A stretch of 64,000 bases of DNA from Streptomyces venezuelae (GCF_008642375.1 NZ_CP029194.1:5945001-6009000); one strand, 5' to 3'. Positions 27,845 through 35,851 are shown, numbered from the stretch's first letter. The notes: a model not told the origin generated them from the letters alone. Numbers and translations: made by a program.

Positions 27845-28396
27845 ATGAGCGTCGAGGCGATCATGCACACCGAGTTCCCCGAGGGATACACGGTCTTCTT
27901 CGGTGCCGACGGGAAGGTGATCATGACCCCGCAGAGCCTGGAGCACTCCAGCACGATCCGCTCGATGCAGATCGACACGCTCGCTCTGGGGCGCCATGCG
28001 AAGGTGACCTCCGACGTGTACATCGACTTCCCCGCCGACGAGAACTCCGCCCCCGATCTCGCGATCCTCCGCGAGGACGCGCAGAAGCAGGGCAAGCGCT
28101 ACAGCTTCGAGGACGTCCTGCTGATCGCGGAGGTGGTGTCCGTCTCCTCCGCGCGCAAGGACTACGACGACTGCACCGCCAAGTACGGCCGCTACGGCAT
28201 CCCCGTCTACCTCGTGGTGGACCCGTACGCGGCGGAGGTCGTCGTCCACACCCAGCCCACCGGCAGCGGCTACATCGCGGCGTACACGCACAAGTACGGC
28301 ACTGGCAAGCTCCCCGTCGATCTGGCCGACGGCCGCACCTTCACCCTGGATCTGGACGAGCTGCCCCGACCTGAATCGGAGACCGGCGTGCACTGA
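27845..28396 (+). CDS. Uma2 family endonuclease, intact copy
   Basis: The product has 183 residues from ATG 27845, with GGGAAGGAG seven bases upstream. Uma2 (DUF820) proteins have a PD-(D/E)XK nuclease fold. The expected active-site residues are present: Asp71 in APDLAIL, Glu96 in LLIAEVVS and Lys113 in TAKYGRYG, followed by the conserved Y-L-V-V-D-P strand. Two broken copies exist at 7412-7741 and 22301-22633, so this is the source or a sibling of both. Uma2 genes are often multicopy in Streptomyces and have no firm biological role. The gene lies just left of direct-repeat copy 2. Confidence 0.88.
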   Translation: MSVEAIMHTEFPEGYTVFFGADGKVIMTPQSLEHSSTIRSMQIDTLALGRHAKVTSDVYIDFPADENSAPDLAILREDAQKQGKRYSFEDVLLIAEVVSVSSARKDYDDCTAKYGRYGIPVYLVVDPYAAEVVVHTQPTGSGYIAAYTHKYGTGKLPVDLADGRTFTLDLDELPRPESETGVH

Positions 28397-28669
28397 GGGG
28401 CCTGTGCCTGGGACTGCCGGAAGGCTACGTACCGTAACCAGCTTCCTGAGGGGTACTCGGCCGGTGTGTGGACAGTCCGTAGTGCTGGTCCCGCGACTGC
28501 GAGACCACGGGTGGGCAGAGCTCGACTGGTCTTCGGGGTGCGTGGGAGTGGGGAAGCGGTGGTGCAGCGAACGCTGCACCACCCCGCGGGCGAGCGGGAT
28601 CGAGGGGGACGCAGCCGGATGGATATGTCCGGCCTTTTGGCATCGTCGCAGGTGAGACGCGTCACTGAA

Positions 28670-28697
28670 ATGGGTTCGAGTCCCACCCGCCCCACCG
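28670..28697 (+). other. tRNA-like 3' end, copy 2
   Basis: ATGGG-TTCGAGT-CCCAC, CCGCCCC, A repeats the T arm and acceptor strand of copy 1, but the terminal CCA has become CCG. No 5' half of a tRNA is visible upstream. Confidence 0.6.
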
Positions 28698-28717
28698 AAG
28701 AAAAACGTTCTGGCCTG

Positions 28718-28745
28718 CGGAGACGCCCCTGGAGGGGTGTTTCCG
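28718..28745 (+). terminator. Hairpin after tRNA-like end, copy 2
   Basis: CGGAGACGCCCC pairs with GGGGTGTTTCCG around a TGGA loop. It is the same structure as at 9921-9948 with one further change that leaves a weaker pair in the stem. Confidence 0.7.
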
Positions 28746-29216
28746 CGTGCAGCGGTCGCCTCGCGTCGGTGCTGCGAAACGGGCGTCCCCGGCCTGTCCG
28801 GCTAGGTCTGCACCTTCTTGACCTGGGGGTTCGGGTGGAGCGTGGATATCAAGACGCTCGATGATCCCACGGCGATCCCACGGCTCCTGGATGTGACACG
28901 CCGCACACTGCACCGAATTTCCGCGTGCCCTCACGGCACTCCATCGGCCAGGAAGAGCGGTCACGGGCGCTGGGCGTCATGCCCTGCCGCGTGCAGAGTT
29001 TCGTCGGCTACCAGCACCTGAATGCCGAGGTCGCCCTACGGGGTCCTCTGGGGCGTTCCGCACCGAGGCCGGCACTCTGATGCCGGTGTGGTGGTTCACG
29101 CGAGAACGAGGGCCGGTGTTCCCGCAGGATGTACGGGATGCAGCCGGCTCGGCAGCTGGTGCCAGTCGCTAGATCCACGGGACACCGGACACTCCCGCAA
29201 GCAGTACCGGTTCGGT

Positions 29217-29399
29217 GTGAACGTGCGGGTCATCGCCAACATCTGTCGTCAGTCCGACGAAGACGTGGCACAGCTGGAACTGGTCTGCCTGGAGCTGACA
29301 TCAGACCCCGCCGAGAGCGTTCGAGGGGAAGCGGCCGCGATCCTGCTGCAACTCCGACCGTCCATCGAGGACGGGCCGACGAGCACGCGAAGCTCCTGA
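29217..29399 (+). CDS. Short hypothetical protein, uncertain
   Basis: A 60-codon frame from GTG 29217 shows acceptable codon bias and a helical sequence (DVAQLELVCLELTSDPAESV, EAAAILLQLR) reminiscent of a HEAT-like or tail fragment. There is no clear ribosome site. It may be a remnant; the hairpin at 29446-29478 follows 46 bases after the stop. Confidence 0.3.
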   Translation: MNVRVIANICRQSDEDVAQLELVCLELTSDPAESVRGEAAAILLQLRPSIEDGPTSTRSS

Positions 29400-29735
29400 C
29401 GGTGCGCGGACCGCGTGCGCGCTGGGAGGATGCGGTACAAGCTGTGGGCCCCTTGATCTTGTTCGGAACAAGGGGCCCGACCGGTCTTTCGAAGGGGCAG
29501 GCTCAGAGGAGCCGCTCCCGGGACGTTCCACTCCAGCCGTACCGCACGGCGTATCCATGTAATGCAGCAGGGCACGGTGCGTCCCGTGGAGGAGCTGTCC
29601 GGCCGTCATCGTGCCCGCCTCCTCGTGGAGCCGGTCAAGTCGTCGTGCGGTATTGACTGCACGACGCCGCGCCGCGTCTGCGAGCACTCCGTCAGTGCTC
29701 GTGGACGTCCCGATCGTGTGCGCGCCGTCGGTCAC
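29301..29735 (-). CDS. Doubtful small gene coupled to the NmrA-like gene
   Basis: GTG 29735 overlaps the stop of the NmrA-like gene by four bases (GTGA), a typical coupling arrangement. The first 65 or so residues (LADAARRRAVNTARRLDRLH) look coding. Further on, the frame passes through the hairpin at 29446-29478 and becomes low-quality Ser/Pro/Arg-rich sequence. It is probably a truncated gene whose original end was lost. Confidence 0.25.
   Translation of the reverse strand: MTDGAHTIGTSTSTDGVLADAARRRAVNTARRLDRLHEEAGTMTAGQLLHGTHRALLHYMDTPCGTAGVERPGSGSSEPAPSKDRSGPLFRTRSRGPQLVPHPPSAHAVRAPSGASRARRPVLDGRSELQQDRGRFPSNALGGV
29446..29478. terminator. Hairpin terminator, bidirectional
   Basis: GGGCCCCTTG (29446-29455) pairs perfectly with CAAGGGGCCC (29469-29478) around a 13-base loop. 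It can serve the small right-going frame and the left-going NmrA transcript. Confidence 0.75.
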
Positions 29736-30565
29736 GCGAAGGCGGCGGCGTTGCGCTTGGCCCAGTCGGCGAAGGTGGTGGCGGGGCGGCCGAGGATCCT
29801 CTCGACATCGGGGCTGACGGTCTGCTCGCGCGGGGTGGGGGTGCCGATGATGTCGAGGGTGGTGTCGGCGACCGGGGCGGGCATGAAGGTGAGCATCTGG
29901 GCGCGGGCCTCCTCTCGGGTCTGGTCGATGAAGGTGACCTGCTCGCCGATGGCCTTGGTGATGGCAGCGGCGCGCTGGAGCGGGGTGGTCGAGGCGGGGC
30001 CGGTGAGTTCGTAACTGGCCTTGGCGTGGCCGGGCCGGGTCAGGACGGCGGCGGCCACGGCGGCGATGTCGTCGGGGTCGATGGCAGGGAGGCCGACATC
30101 CCCGAAAGGCGCGGCGACTGTCCGGCTCGCCTTGACCGAAGGCGCCCAGGCGTAGGCGTTGGAGGCGAAGCCGCCCGGGCGCAGGATGGTCCAGTCGGTG
30201 CCGGAGTCCATGACGGCCTGTTCGTAGGCGGCGAAGGCCTGTCCGTGAGACAGGGAGTCCGGGCGGGTGACCACACCCTGTGAGGACAGCAGGACGATCT
30301 TGCCGTAGTTCGTGAATGGAGCGACAACGGTGGTGGGGTCGCCGGTCATCATGAGGTCTCCACCGACGAGCAGGAAGACCGCATCAGCCGTGGCGGGTAG
30401 GCCGGCGACCGGCCGGGCGAGGTCGGCGGTGACGGCACGCACGCCGGGCGGGGCATCGGCCTGGGTGATACGGCGCGAAACCGCGGTCACCTCGTGTCCC
30501 TGCTCGGTCAGCAGGCGGACGAGCGTACGGCCGACATTTCCGGTGGCGCCAGTGACAACGATCAT
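29732..30565 (-). CDS. NmrA-like NAD(P)-binding oxidoreductase
   Basis: The product has 277 residues. The N-terminus has the Rossmann motif VVTGATGNVGRTLVRLL (GxxGxxG) and the atypical short-chain dehydrogenase layout: a basic residue after strand 2 (AVSRR), then IVLLSSQGV. It lacks the Tyr-x-x-x-Lys of classical SDRs, as NmrA-type proteins do. Such proteins act as redox-sensing or quinone-reducing enzymes in the cytoplasm. It is divergent from the TetR gene at 30651, and palindromes in the shared promoter suggest that regulator represses both genes. Confidence 0.88.
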   Translation of the reverse strand: MIVVTGATGNVGRTLVRLLTEQGHEVTAVSRRITQADAPPGVRAVTADLARPVAGLPATADAVFLLVGGDLMMTGDPTTVVAPFTNYGKIVLLSSQGVVTRPDSLSHGQAFAAYEQAVMDSGTDWTILRPGGFASNAYAWAPSVKASRTVAAPFGDVGLPAIDPDDIAAVAAAVLTRPGHAKASYELTGPASTTPLQRAAAITKAIGEQVTFIDQTREEARAQMLTFMPAPVADTTLDIIGTPTPREQTVSPDVERILGRPATTFADWAKRNAAAFA

Positions 30566-30590
30566 GAGGGGTCCTCGAATCAGAACTTTT

Positions 30591-30610
30591 AGTCAGTCGG
30601 CTAACTGACT
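30591..30610. promoter_or_regulatory. TetR-type operator 1
   Basis: AGTCAGT, six spacer bases and ACTGACT form a perfect 7-base inverted repeat 26 bases upstream of the NmrA-like start codon and 41 bases upstream of the TetR start. A second, weaker copy is at 30641-30660. Confidence 0.7.
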
Positions 30611-30640
30611 TGGGGGAGCGTAGCACTCGCCGGGCCGTAT

Positions 30641-30660
30641 AGTTAGTCGGGTGACTCACT
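30641..30660. promoter_or_regulatory. TetR-type operator 2, overlapping the regulator start
   Basis: AGTTAGT, six spacer bases and ACTCACT keep the spacing of operator 1, with one non-pairing position in the arms (T against C). It overlaps GTG 30651, which would make autorepression very tight. Confidence 0.6.
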
Positions 30661-31247
30661 CGCAGCAGTCTGTCCGTGCCCGAGTCGCCGGCGCGAAGCG
30701 GCAGCGACTCGTGGAGGCCGCGGCCGACGTCGTCCACCGGCAAGGCGCCGAGCGCACCACCATCGCCGACATAGCGCGCGCGGCCGAGGTGCCCGTGGGC
30801 AACGTGTACTACTACTTCAAGACCAAGGACGAACTCGTCGCCGCGGCACTGTCCGAGCACGAGCGACACCTGAACCTGCTCATCGGCCACCTGAGCCAGC
30901 TCACCGATCCTCGTGAGCGCCTCAAAGGCCTGATCGAAGGCTGGGTGAGTCAGCGTGACCTCGCCGTCCGCTACGGCTGCCCGACCGGCACTCTCGCTGT
31001 GGAGCTGGGAAAACGCGACCAGGGTGGCCTGGACGTCGAAGCGGGCAGGGTCGTCCGGCTCCTGCTGACCTGGGTGGAGGGTCAGTTCCGCGAGCTCGGC
31101 CAGCCGGAGCCCGAGGGCTTGGCCCTTACCTTGGTGGGTGCCTATCAGGGCATGTCCTTGCTGGCCAACGCCCTGCGGGATCCGGGGGTAATGGACCGTG
31201 AGGGCGCTCGCTTGACCGCCTGGATCGACTCCCTTGAGGCCGCCTGA
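30651..31247 (+). CDS. TetR/AcrR family transcriptional regulator
   Basis: The product has 198 residues from GTG 30651. The N-terminal DNA-binding domain is typical: RQRLVEAAADVVHRQGAERT, helix-turn-helix IADIARAAEVPVGNVYYYFK and the TKDELV hinge. The C-terminal ligand domain resembles regulators of NmrA-like or oxidoreductase genes (LIEGWVSQRDLAVRYGCPTG). No proper ribosome site precedes the GTG, which lies inside operator 2, so the message may be leaderless. The divergent NmrA-like gene is the likely target. Confidence 0.88.
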   Translation: MTHSQQSVRARVAGAKRQRLVEAAADVVHRQGAERTTIADIARAAEVPVGNVYYYFKTKDELVAAALSEHERHLNLLIGHLSQLTDPRERLKGLIEGWVSQRDLAVRYGCPTGTLAVELGKRDQGGLDVEAGRVVRLLLTWVEGQFRELGQPEPEGLALTLVGAYQGMSLLANALRDPGVMDREGARLTAWIDSLEAA

Positions 31248-31382
31248 GTCTCGTGCCGTACCAGGAGGTGAGGGGCCGCGAGGGCGCCGAGCGTCTTGCG
31301 CGGGCAAGGTGTCCCGACGGGCTTTCCGTGCAGGGTGAGGACCGGCATCGCAGCGGAGGGCCTCCGTGCCGGATGAGTCACC

Positions 31383-31928
31383 TCAGCAGTCGACGAGTCC
31401 GCGCAGGAGTTCCAGACCCGCCCGCCAGTCACCGAGGTTGCTGTCGGAATTGATGTGGCCGTGGCCTTCGATGAGGTGGCCTTGTGCCCGCCACCCGTGC
31501 GCGAAGGAGGCGGACGTCTTCCGGTCGCAGTAGGGGTCGTCGTCACTGGCCACCATCAGGCTCGGGCACGGCAACGGGCGAGCGGACAGGCTCAGGAACG
31601 TCGGAGCGGCCGCGCGCGGGAACGCCGGTCCTCGGGGATCGGGAGGCGCAACCAGGAACGCCACCACCGTGTCGGGGCGCGCCTGCTCCAGCCAGTGTGC
31701 GGCTGCCCAGCATCCAAGACTGTGAGCCACCAACGCCACCTGGTCGTCACGCCGGGAAGCGACCTCGTAGGCGGTCTGGATCGCTGCACACCAGTCCGGC
31801 AGGTCCGGCCCGGTCCACGAGGCCGGCGCGATCCGGACCGCTGAGGGCCCCCATCGCTTCTCCCACACGCTCTGCCAGTGCCGGTCATCCGAACCGTCGA
31901 TCCCGGGAATGATGACGTACGCGACCAT
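31383..31928 (-). CDS. RBBP9/YdeN-type alpha/beta hydrolase
   Basis: The product has 181 residues, the usual size of this serine-hydrolase family. It begins YVIIPGIDGSDDRHWQSVWE, the characteristic opening. The nucleophile elbow is VAHSLGCWAA (Ser70). The acid is in SDDDPYC and the catalytic His in EGHGHINSDS. The substrate is not known for bacterial members. It is divergent from the Lrp-type regulator at 32052 across 123 bases, and that regulator may control it. Confidence 0.87.
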   Translation of the reverse strand: MVAYVIIPGIDGSDDRHWQSVWEKRWGPSAVRIAPASWTGPDLPDWCAAIQTAYEVASRRDDQVALVAHSLGCWAAAHWLEQARPDTVVAFLVAPPDPRGPAFPRAAAPTFLSLSARPLPCPSLMVASDDDPYCDRKTSASFAHGWRAQGHLIEGHGHINSDSNLGDWRAGLELLRGLVDC

Positions 31929-32051
31929 CGTCTACCGCCCTACCAATCGTGGCTCCCGTGCCTCGCCGGGACGCCCTGGGGCGATTCTCGACGGATCATC
32001 GCCAATGGTCGGGCTCAGCAAGTGATCTCAAAGAAAGTGGGGGTGACAACG

Positions 32052-32507
32052 ATGGAATCACTCGACGAGATCGACCGTGCCATCCTGGACCTGCTCCAGG
32101 CCGACGGCCGGCTCACCGGAGCCGAGGTCGGACGCCGAGTCGGGCTGTCCCAGCCGGCAGCCGGCGCCCGCATCCAACGACTGGAGAAGAACGGGATCAT
32201 CACCGGCTACCGCGCCGTCGTCGCCCCAGCCGCAGTCGGACTGAACATCCACGCCGTCGTTCGGCTACGCACCACCCACGCGCAGCTGACCCAAGCGCTC
32301 ACCGTTGCCGCCCGGACTCCCGAGGTCGTCTCGACCCTCCGCGTGACCGGGGAGGACTGCCTGCTGCTCGATGTGTACTGTTCTCACGCCGAACGCCTTG
32401 AGCAGGTTGTGGACTCCCTCGCCCGCTATGGACCGGTCACCACGTCCTTGGTCCTGCGCAGCTACCCACCCAAGTCGTTGCCGATGGCACCGTCGACAAC
32501 GCCCTGA
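32052..32507 (+). CDS. Lrp/AsnC family transcriptional regulator
   Basis: The product has 151 residues from ATG 32052, with GGGGGTG upstream. MESLDEIDRAILDLLQADGR is the classic Lrp opening. The helix-turn-helix follows (AEVGRRVGLSQPAAGARIQR), then LEKNGIITGYRAVV, and a C-terminal RAM effector domain (EVVSTLRVTGEDCLLLDVYC). Members sense amino acids or related small molecules and form octamers. A longer start at 31878 would cross the divergent promoter and is rejected. Confidence 0.88.
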   Translation: MESLDEIDRAILDLLQADGRLTGAEVGRRVGLSQPAAGARIQRLEKNGIITGYRAVVAPAAVGLNIHAVVRLRTTHAQLTQALTVAARTPEVVSTLRVTGEDCLLLDVYCSHAERLEQVVDSLARYGPVTTSLVLRSYPPKSLPMAPSTTP

Positions 32508-32639
32508 CCGGCTACAGCTGATGGTCAGGGCATGGAGGTCAATGGCCCGGCCGGTCTTGGTGGTGAGGCCGGCGACGAGGGCCGGTTGCCGCATGCGTTC
32601 GGGGCCGCTTCTTCACAAGCTCTGCACGGTGGGTGACTC

Positions 32640-33224
32640 TCACCCCTTGTAGGAGTCGATGAGCCGGGCCAGGTGCTCGCCCGCGACAGTCAGCGGTGTC
32701 TCGCTCTTGAAGACCTGTGCGGTGAGCTCGGCGCCTTCGAGAGTGCTGATGACAGTGGTGGCCAGGTCGTGCGCGTCGTCCTGCGGGAATCCGGCTTCGC
32801 GAAGCGTGTCTGCCACCATGTCCCGCCAGTGCTGGAAGGCTTGGGCGACGGCCTCCTCGATGGCAGGGACCCGCCCGGTGGTTTCCAGTGCGGTCGCGCT
32901 GATCGGGCAGCCGTCCACCCATTCGGAGTCGCGCAGGTGGCGGGCGAGCGCGCGGGCGCAGGCGGCGATGGCCTTCGCCGGGTCGGCCTCTCCGGACAAT
33001 GACGCCGACAGCAGGTCGGCGAACTCCTGGTCGGCATGCTGGACCGCGGCCACGCCCACAGCCTGCTTGCCGCCGGGGAAGAAGTGGTAGACCGAGCCGA
33101 GCGTGGCCTCGGCCTCCTGGGCGACCTGCTTGATGCCGGTCCCCTCGTACCCCTGCCGCTGCATCAGCAGGGATGCCGCGCGGACGATGCGCTCCCGTGT
33201 GCCCGGCTGTGGTGTGTTCGCCAT
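32640..33224 (-). CDS. TetR family regulator, LmrA/YxaF type
   Basis: The product has 194 residues from ATG 33224. The DNA-binding part reads RERIVRAASLLMQRQGYEGT, IKQVAQEAEATLGSVYHFFP and GGKQAV; HFFPGGK is typical of the LmrA/YxaF group. The ligand domain has DGCPISATALET. Regulators of this group usually repress a neighbouring efflux pump or enzyme. Here the divergent gene is the epoxide-hydrolase-like protein at 33343, and palindromic half-sites lie in the gap. Confidence 0.88.
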   Translation of the reverse strand: MANTPQPGTRERIVRAASLLMQRQGYEGTGIKQVAQEAEATLGSVYHFFPGGKQAVGVAAVQHADQEFADLLSASLSGEADPAKAIAACARALARHLRDSEWVDGCPISATALETTGRVPAIEEAVAQAFQHWRDMVADTLREAGFPQDDAHDLATTVISTLEGAELTAQVFKSETPLTVAGEHLARLIDSYKG

Positions 33225-33240
33225 ACGGCAGAGCCTACTG

Positions 33241-33312
33241 GATAGATCGTTCGTTCTAGCTTGTGGACCGCGCGAACGCCGTGCTAGCTTCCGACTAGTT
33301 AGAACGTTCTTT
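33241..33312. promoter_or_regulatory. Operator region between TetR and hydrolase genes
   Basis: AGAACGTTCT (33301-33310) is a perfect 10-base palindrome 33 bases upstream of the hydrolase start. A related half-site, CGTTCT inside TCGTTCGTTCTAG, lies at 33248-33258 near the TetR start. The pair of related sites suggests co-regulation by the TetR protein. Confidence 0.6.
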
Positions 33313-33342
33313 TTAGAAGTTCTCGGAGACGAGGAGCTGGAG

Positions 33343-34212
33343 ATGGAACACAAGCGGATCATCGTCAACGGCCTGGACCTGGCCTACGTCGAAGCGGGAG
33401 AAGGGCCGCTCGCCCTGATGCTGCACGGCTTCGACACGCCCAGGCTGTACCGGTACCTCATGCCCGCGCTGGCCGAAGCGGGATATCGCGCCGTGGTCCC
33501 CACCATGCGGGGGTTCGCCCCGTCCCAGGTGCCGCCGGACGGCAGCATGCGCCTTCCCGACCTGATCGCCGACGCCAACGGCCTGCACGAGGCGCTCGGT
33601 GGCGGCTCCGACGCCGTCCTGATCGGGCACGACTGGGGCGGCTTCACCACCTGGGGCGCCGCCGCGGCCGCACCCGAGCGGTGGGCCAAGGTCGTCGTCA
33701 ACGACGTCCCGCCCTTGGAGTTCTACGACCGCAACAGCGCGGATCCCGACAGGATCGAGCGGTACGTCCACTTCTACTTCTTCCAGATGGCCATAGCCGA
33801 CCAGCTCGTCGCGGCCGACGACCTCGCCTACCTCGACTGGCTCTGGGACCACTGGACGGGGAACGTCCCCGGCTACGACTCCACCGAGGACCGCAAGGCG
33901 ATGAAGGAGGGTCTCAACACGCCGGAGAGGCTCCACCTCGGCCTGGAGCTCTACCGGCAGAACTTCCCGGCCGCGACATTCGGCACCCCGGAGTGGGAGA
34001 TGGCCGGCGTGCTGAACAAGCTGCCTTCCCAGCCCACTCTGTACCTCCACGGAACCGAGGACCCCGTGGTCGACGAGGCGACGCTCGCCGACATCGTCGC
34101 CATGCTGCCGCCGGGATCGGACGGCGCGATGATCGAAGGCGCCGGCCACCACCTCCTCGCCGAGAAGCCACAGGAAGTCAACCAGCGCATCCTCGCCTTC
34201 CTGGCCCGCTGA
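33343..34212 (+). CDS. Alpha/beta hydrolase, epoxide-hydrolase type
   Basis: The product has 289 residues from ATG 33343, with GAGGAG nine bases upstream. LMLHGFD forms the oxyanion region. The nucleophile elbow GHDWGGFTTW has Asp97 instead of Ser, which marks the epoxide hydrolase/haloalkane dehalogenase branch. The acid is near GTEDPVVDE and the catalytic His in GAGHHLLAEKP. HGFD replaces the usual HGFP or HGWP motif, so the natural substrate may differ. The divergent TetR gene probably controls it. Confidence 0.85.
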   Translation: MEHKRIIVNGLDLAYVEAGEGPLALMLHGFDTPRLYRYLMPALAEAGYRAVVPTMRGFAPSQVPPDGSMRLPDLIADANGLHEALGGGSDAVLIGHDWGGFTTWGAAAAAPERWAKVVVNDVPPLEFYDRNSADPDRIERYVHFYFFQMAIADQLVAADDLAYLDWLWDHWTGNVPGYDSTEDRKAMKEGLNTPERLHLGLELYRQNFPAATFGTPEWEMAGVLNKLPSQPTLYLHGTEDPVVDEATLADIVAMLPPGSDGAMIEGAGHHLLAEKPQEVNQRILAFLAR

Positions 34213-34217
34213 CCACG

Positions 34218-34268
34218 CCCCTGCGGCGCAGATCGGCCATCAGCCGATGGTCGCCCTGCGCCGCGGGG
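34218..34268. terminator. Compound hairpin after hydrolase gene
   Basis: CCCCTGCGGCGCAG-type arms (34218-34231 with 34256-34268, one bulged base) enclose a second stem, ATCGGC...GCCGAT (34232-34249). It starts five bases after the stop codon. Confidence 0.8.
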
Positions 34269-34439
34269 AATCAACGAGGCTCCTGTGCACGTGAGTTGAT
34301 ACGTCGAACACCTCACTCAACGGCACAGGACCTTCGTGCGTTGCGGCACGTCTGCCCGAGCCGCTGCGAGGACTCGATGCCGATGCCCCGGCCGAGGGTG
34401 GGGACTTGCTTCACGCGCCGCACCAGATCTACCGGCCTG

Positions 34440-34690
34440 GTCGGACCGGGCTCATTCGGCGGGGATCCAGTCGGACCGAAGGCGAGTGCTACTGGCTGGT
34501 CAATGGCCGGACGGCGGACGAGTGGCCCATCGTGACGCGGGGGCGAGGCTGCCCGGAGCGGCGTCAGGTGGACACGTCCACACCCGAGTTCATCCATCAC
34601 GTGGTGGCTGATCCGCAGTTCAGGCCCTTCTCGGTCGCCGCCCTGGTGCCGGAGCTCTTCTTCGCTCCCGCTCCGGGGAGTAGGTTCTGA
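34440..34690 (+). pseudogene. Possible SMI1/KNR4-type immunity protein remnant
   Basis: A frame ending at 34690 reads GECYWLVNGRTADEWPIVTR, VDTSTPEFIHHVVADPQF and FRPFSVAALVPELFF. The order (Y-W-L, then D-x-W-P-I, then a C-terminal helix) resembles the end of SMI1/KNR4-like proteins, which often serve as immunity proteins. There is no good start, and only about 80 residues remain. The rest of the 34269-34740 interval shows no gene. Confidence 0.4.
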
Positions 34691-34740
34691 GACCGTCGAG
34701 TCGGGGCGTGCCCCGCTGCCCGGAGTGACTGGAAGATGGC

Positions 34741-35229
34741 GTGAAGAACGACGTACTTCGCATCGGTGCGATCCTTGCGACTGCCGCCTCGGCGCTGCTC
34801 GGCTCGTCCGCCTGCGGGCCGAGCGGGCCGGCCCCTGTCCTTCCGGAGGCCGTGCATCATGCCGAACTGGTCGGCCGATGGGACGGGGCGCCGAAATGCA
34901 GAAAGCCGCTTCCGGTCGTTCGGCTGCGTGACGACTACGGCTTCTCCGTCAAGAATTTTCCGATCGAATGGGCCGGCCCCGGGCCGGACGACGACAAGGT
35001 GACGCGCCTCACGGTCGACGGGAAATGGCATGCGGTCAACAAGGACCCCGGCCTGACGCCGTATCTGGTGCTTCGTTTCGAGAATCGGAACGACCACCGT
35101 TCTCTGGCGTTCTACGTGGAGAACGGGGAGCTGCGGATGAGCGTGAGTGTCCCGGTGGTCGGGGAACCCGGCGTGTCCTACTCGTGCGCCTACAAGCGCA
35201 CTTCCGCCGACCCCGACTTCGGCCGATAG
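34741..35229 (+). CDS. Putative lipoprotein, 162 residues
   Basis: From GTG 34741 the product starts with a signal peptide and lipobox (TAASALLGSSACGPSG, Cys25). The mature domain is beta-rich: ELVGRWDGAPKCRK, a central VTRLTVDGKWH strand and a late Cys in VSYSCAYKRTS, so one disulfide is likely. The sequence around LVGRW and FENRNDHRSLAFYVENGEL suggests a lipocalin-like small lipoprotein. I do not recognise a named family. Confidence 0.7.
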   Translation: MKNDVLRIGAILATAASALLGSSACGPSGPAPVLPEAVHHAELVGRWDGAPKCRKPLPVVRLRDDYGFSVKNFPIEWAGPGPDDDKVTRLTVDGKWHAVNKDPGLTPYLVLRFENRNDHRSLAFYVENGELRMSVSVPVVGEPGVSYSCAYKRTSADPDFGR

Positions 35230-35389
35230 CGGGTCTGCCCGAAGGTGTGGCGCTGATCACAGTGCTGACCCGTGATGATCCCGAGCCCGGTTCCGCTGGG
35301 TTCTTGGGAGGGCGTGGCGCATCCGCGGCCTCCCGAGGAACCAGGGGACCGGGGCAGCCGCACCGGTCCACACACGAGGGGTGGGACCG

Positions 35390-35851
35390 ATGGACCGAGT
35401 CAGCCGCACGCTGCGGGCCGCCGACATGAGCCGGTGCGCCTCCGTGTTCGCCTCCCGCACGACCGTGAGGTCACGGCTTCCCCTCGACTTCTCCGCGGCC
35501 AGCCTGCGCATCGTCGACCGCGTGGTGGACGGTCTGCGGCAGGGAGCCGACGATCCGGTCGCCGTCGCGCCGGTCCTCCAGGAGCTCGGCGCGTACGTCG
35601 GCGAGGTGATCGTCCGGCAGGCGCGGGCCCGCTGGGTCGACTTCGACGACATGACCTCCGAACTCTTCCGTCAGCCGGTCGGTGTCCGGACGCCCGACGG
35701 ACAGGCCTGGAACCCGCTCGGCAAGGTGGTCAACCGCTTCGAGCTGGGACCGGACGAATCCGCCCACGAGCTCTTCCTGCTGGTCCCGCGTCCTCCCAAG
35801 CCCCTGCCGCTCTCCCAGGGGGCCGACGGCCGGCGACTGACCGCCGCGTAG
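35390..35851 (+). CDS. Hypothetical protein, 153 residues
   Basis: ATG 35390 follows GAGGGG by about nine bases; a GTG at 35381 is too close to that site. The product is a soluble alpha/beta protein: SAASLRIVDRVVDGLRQ, then VLQELGAYVGEVIVRQARAR and VNRFELGPDESAHELFLLVP. The pattern of a helix pair followed by W-V-D-F-D resembles uncharacterised DUF proteins for which I have no name. It precedes the sigma factor gene by 47 bases and may be co-transcribed. Confidence 0.6.
   Translation: MDRVSRTLRAADMSRCASVFASRTTVRSRLPLDFSAASLRIVDRVVDGLRQGADDPVAVAPVLQELGAYVGEVIVRQARARWVDFDDMTSELFRQPVGVRTPDGQAWNPLGKVVNRFELGPDESAHELFLLVPRPPKPLPLSQGADGRRLTAA

Larger units (their letters stand above)
28540..28915. 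repeat. Long direct repeat, copy 2 (carries tRNA-like 3' end and hairpin)
   Basis: The best match to copy 1 runs from 28590 to 28915. Upstream it starts with a strong palindrome, GGTGGTGCAGCG-AA-CGCTGCACCACC (28558-28583), whose core also occurs in the partial copy at 22821. No convincing gene lies between the end of Uma2 (28396) and 29216, an 820-base interval. The last 300 bases of that interval show no feature I can support. Confidence 0.8.
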
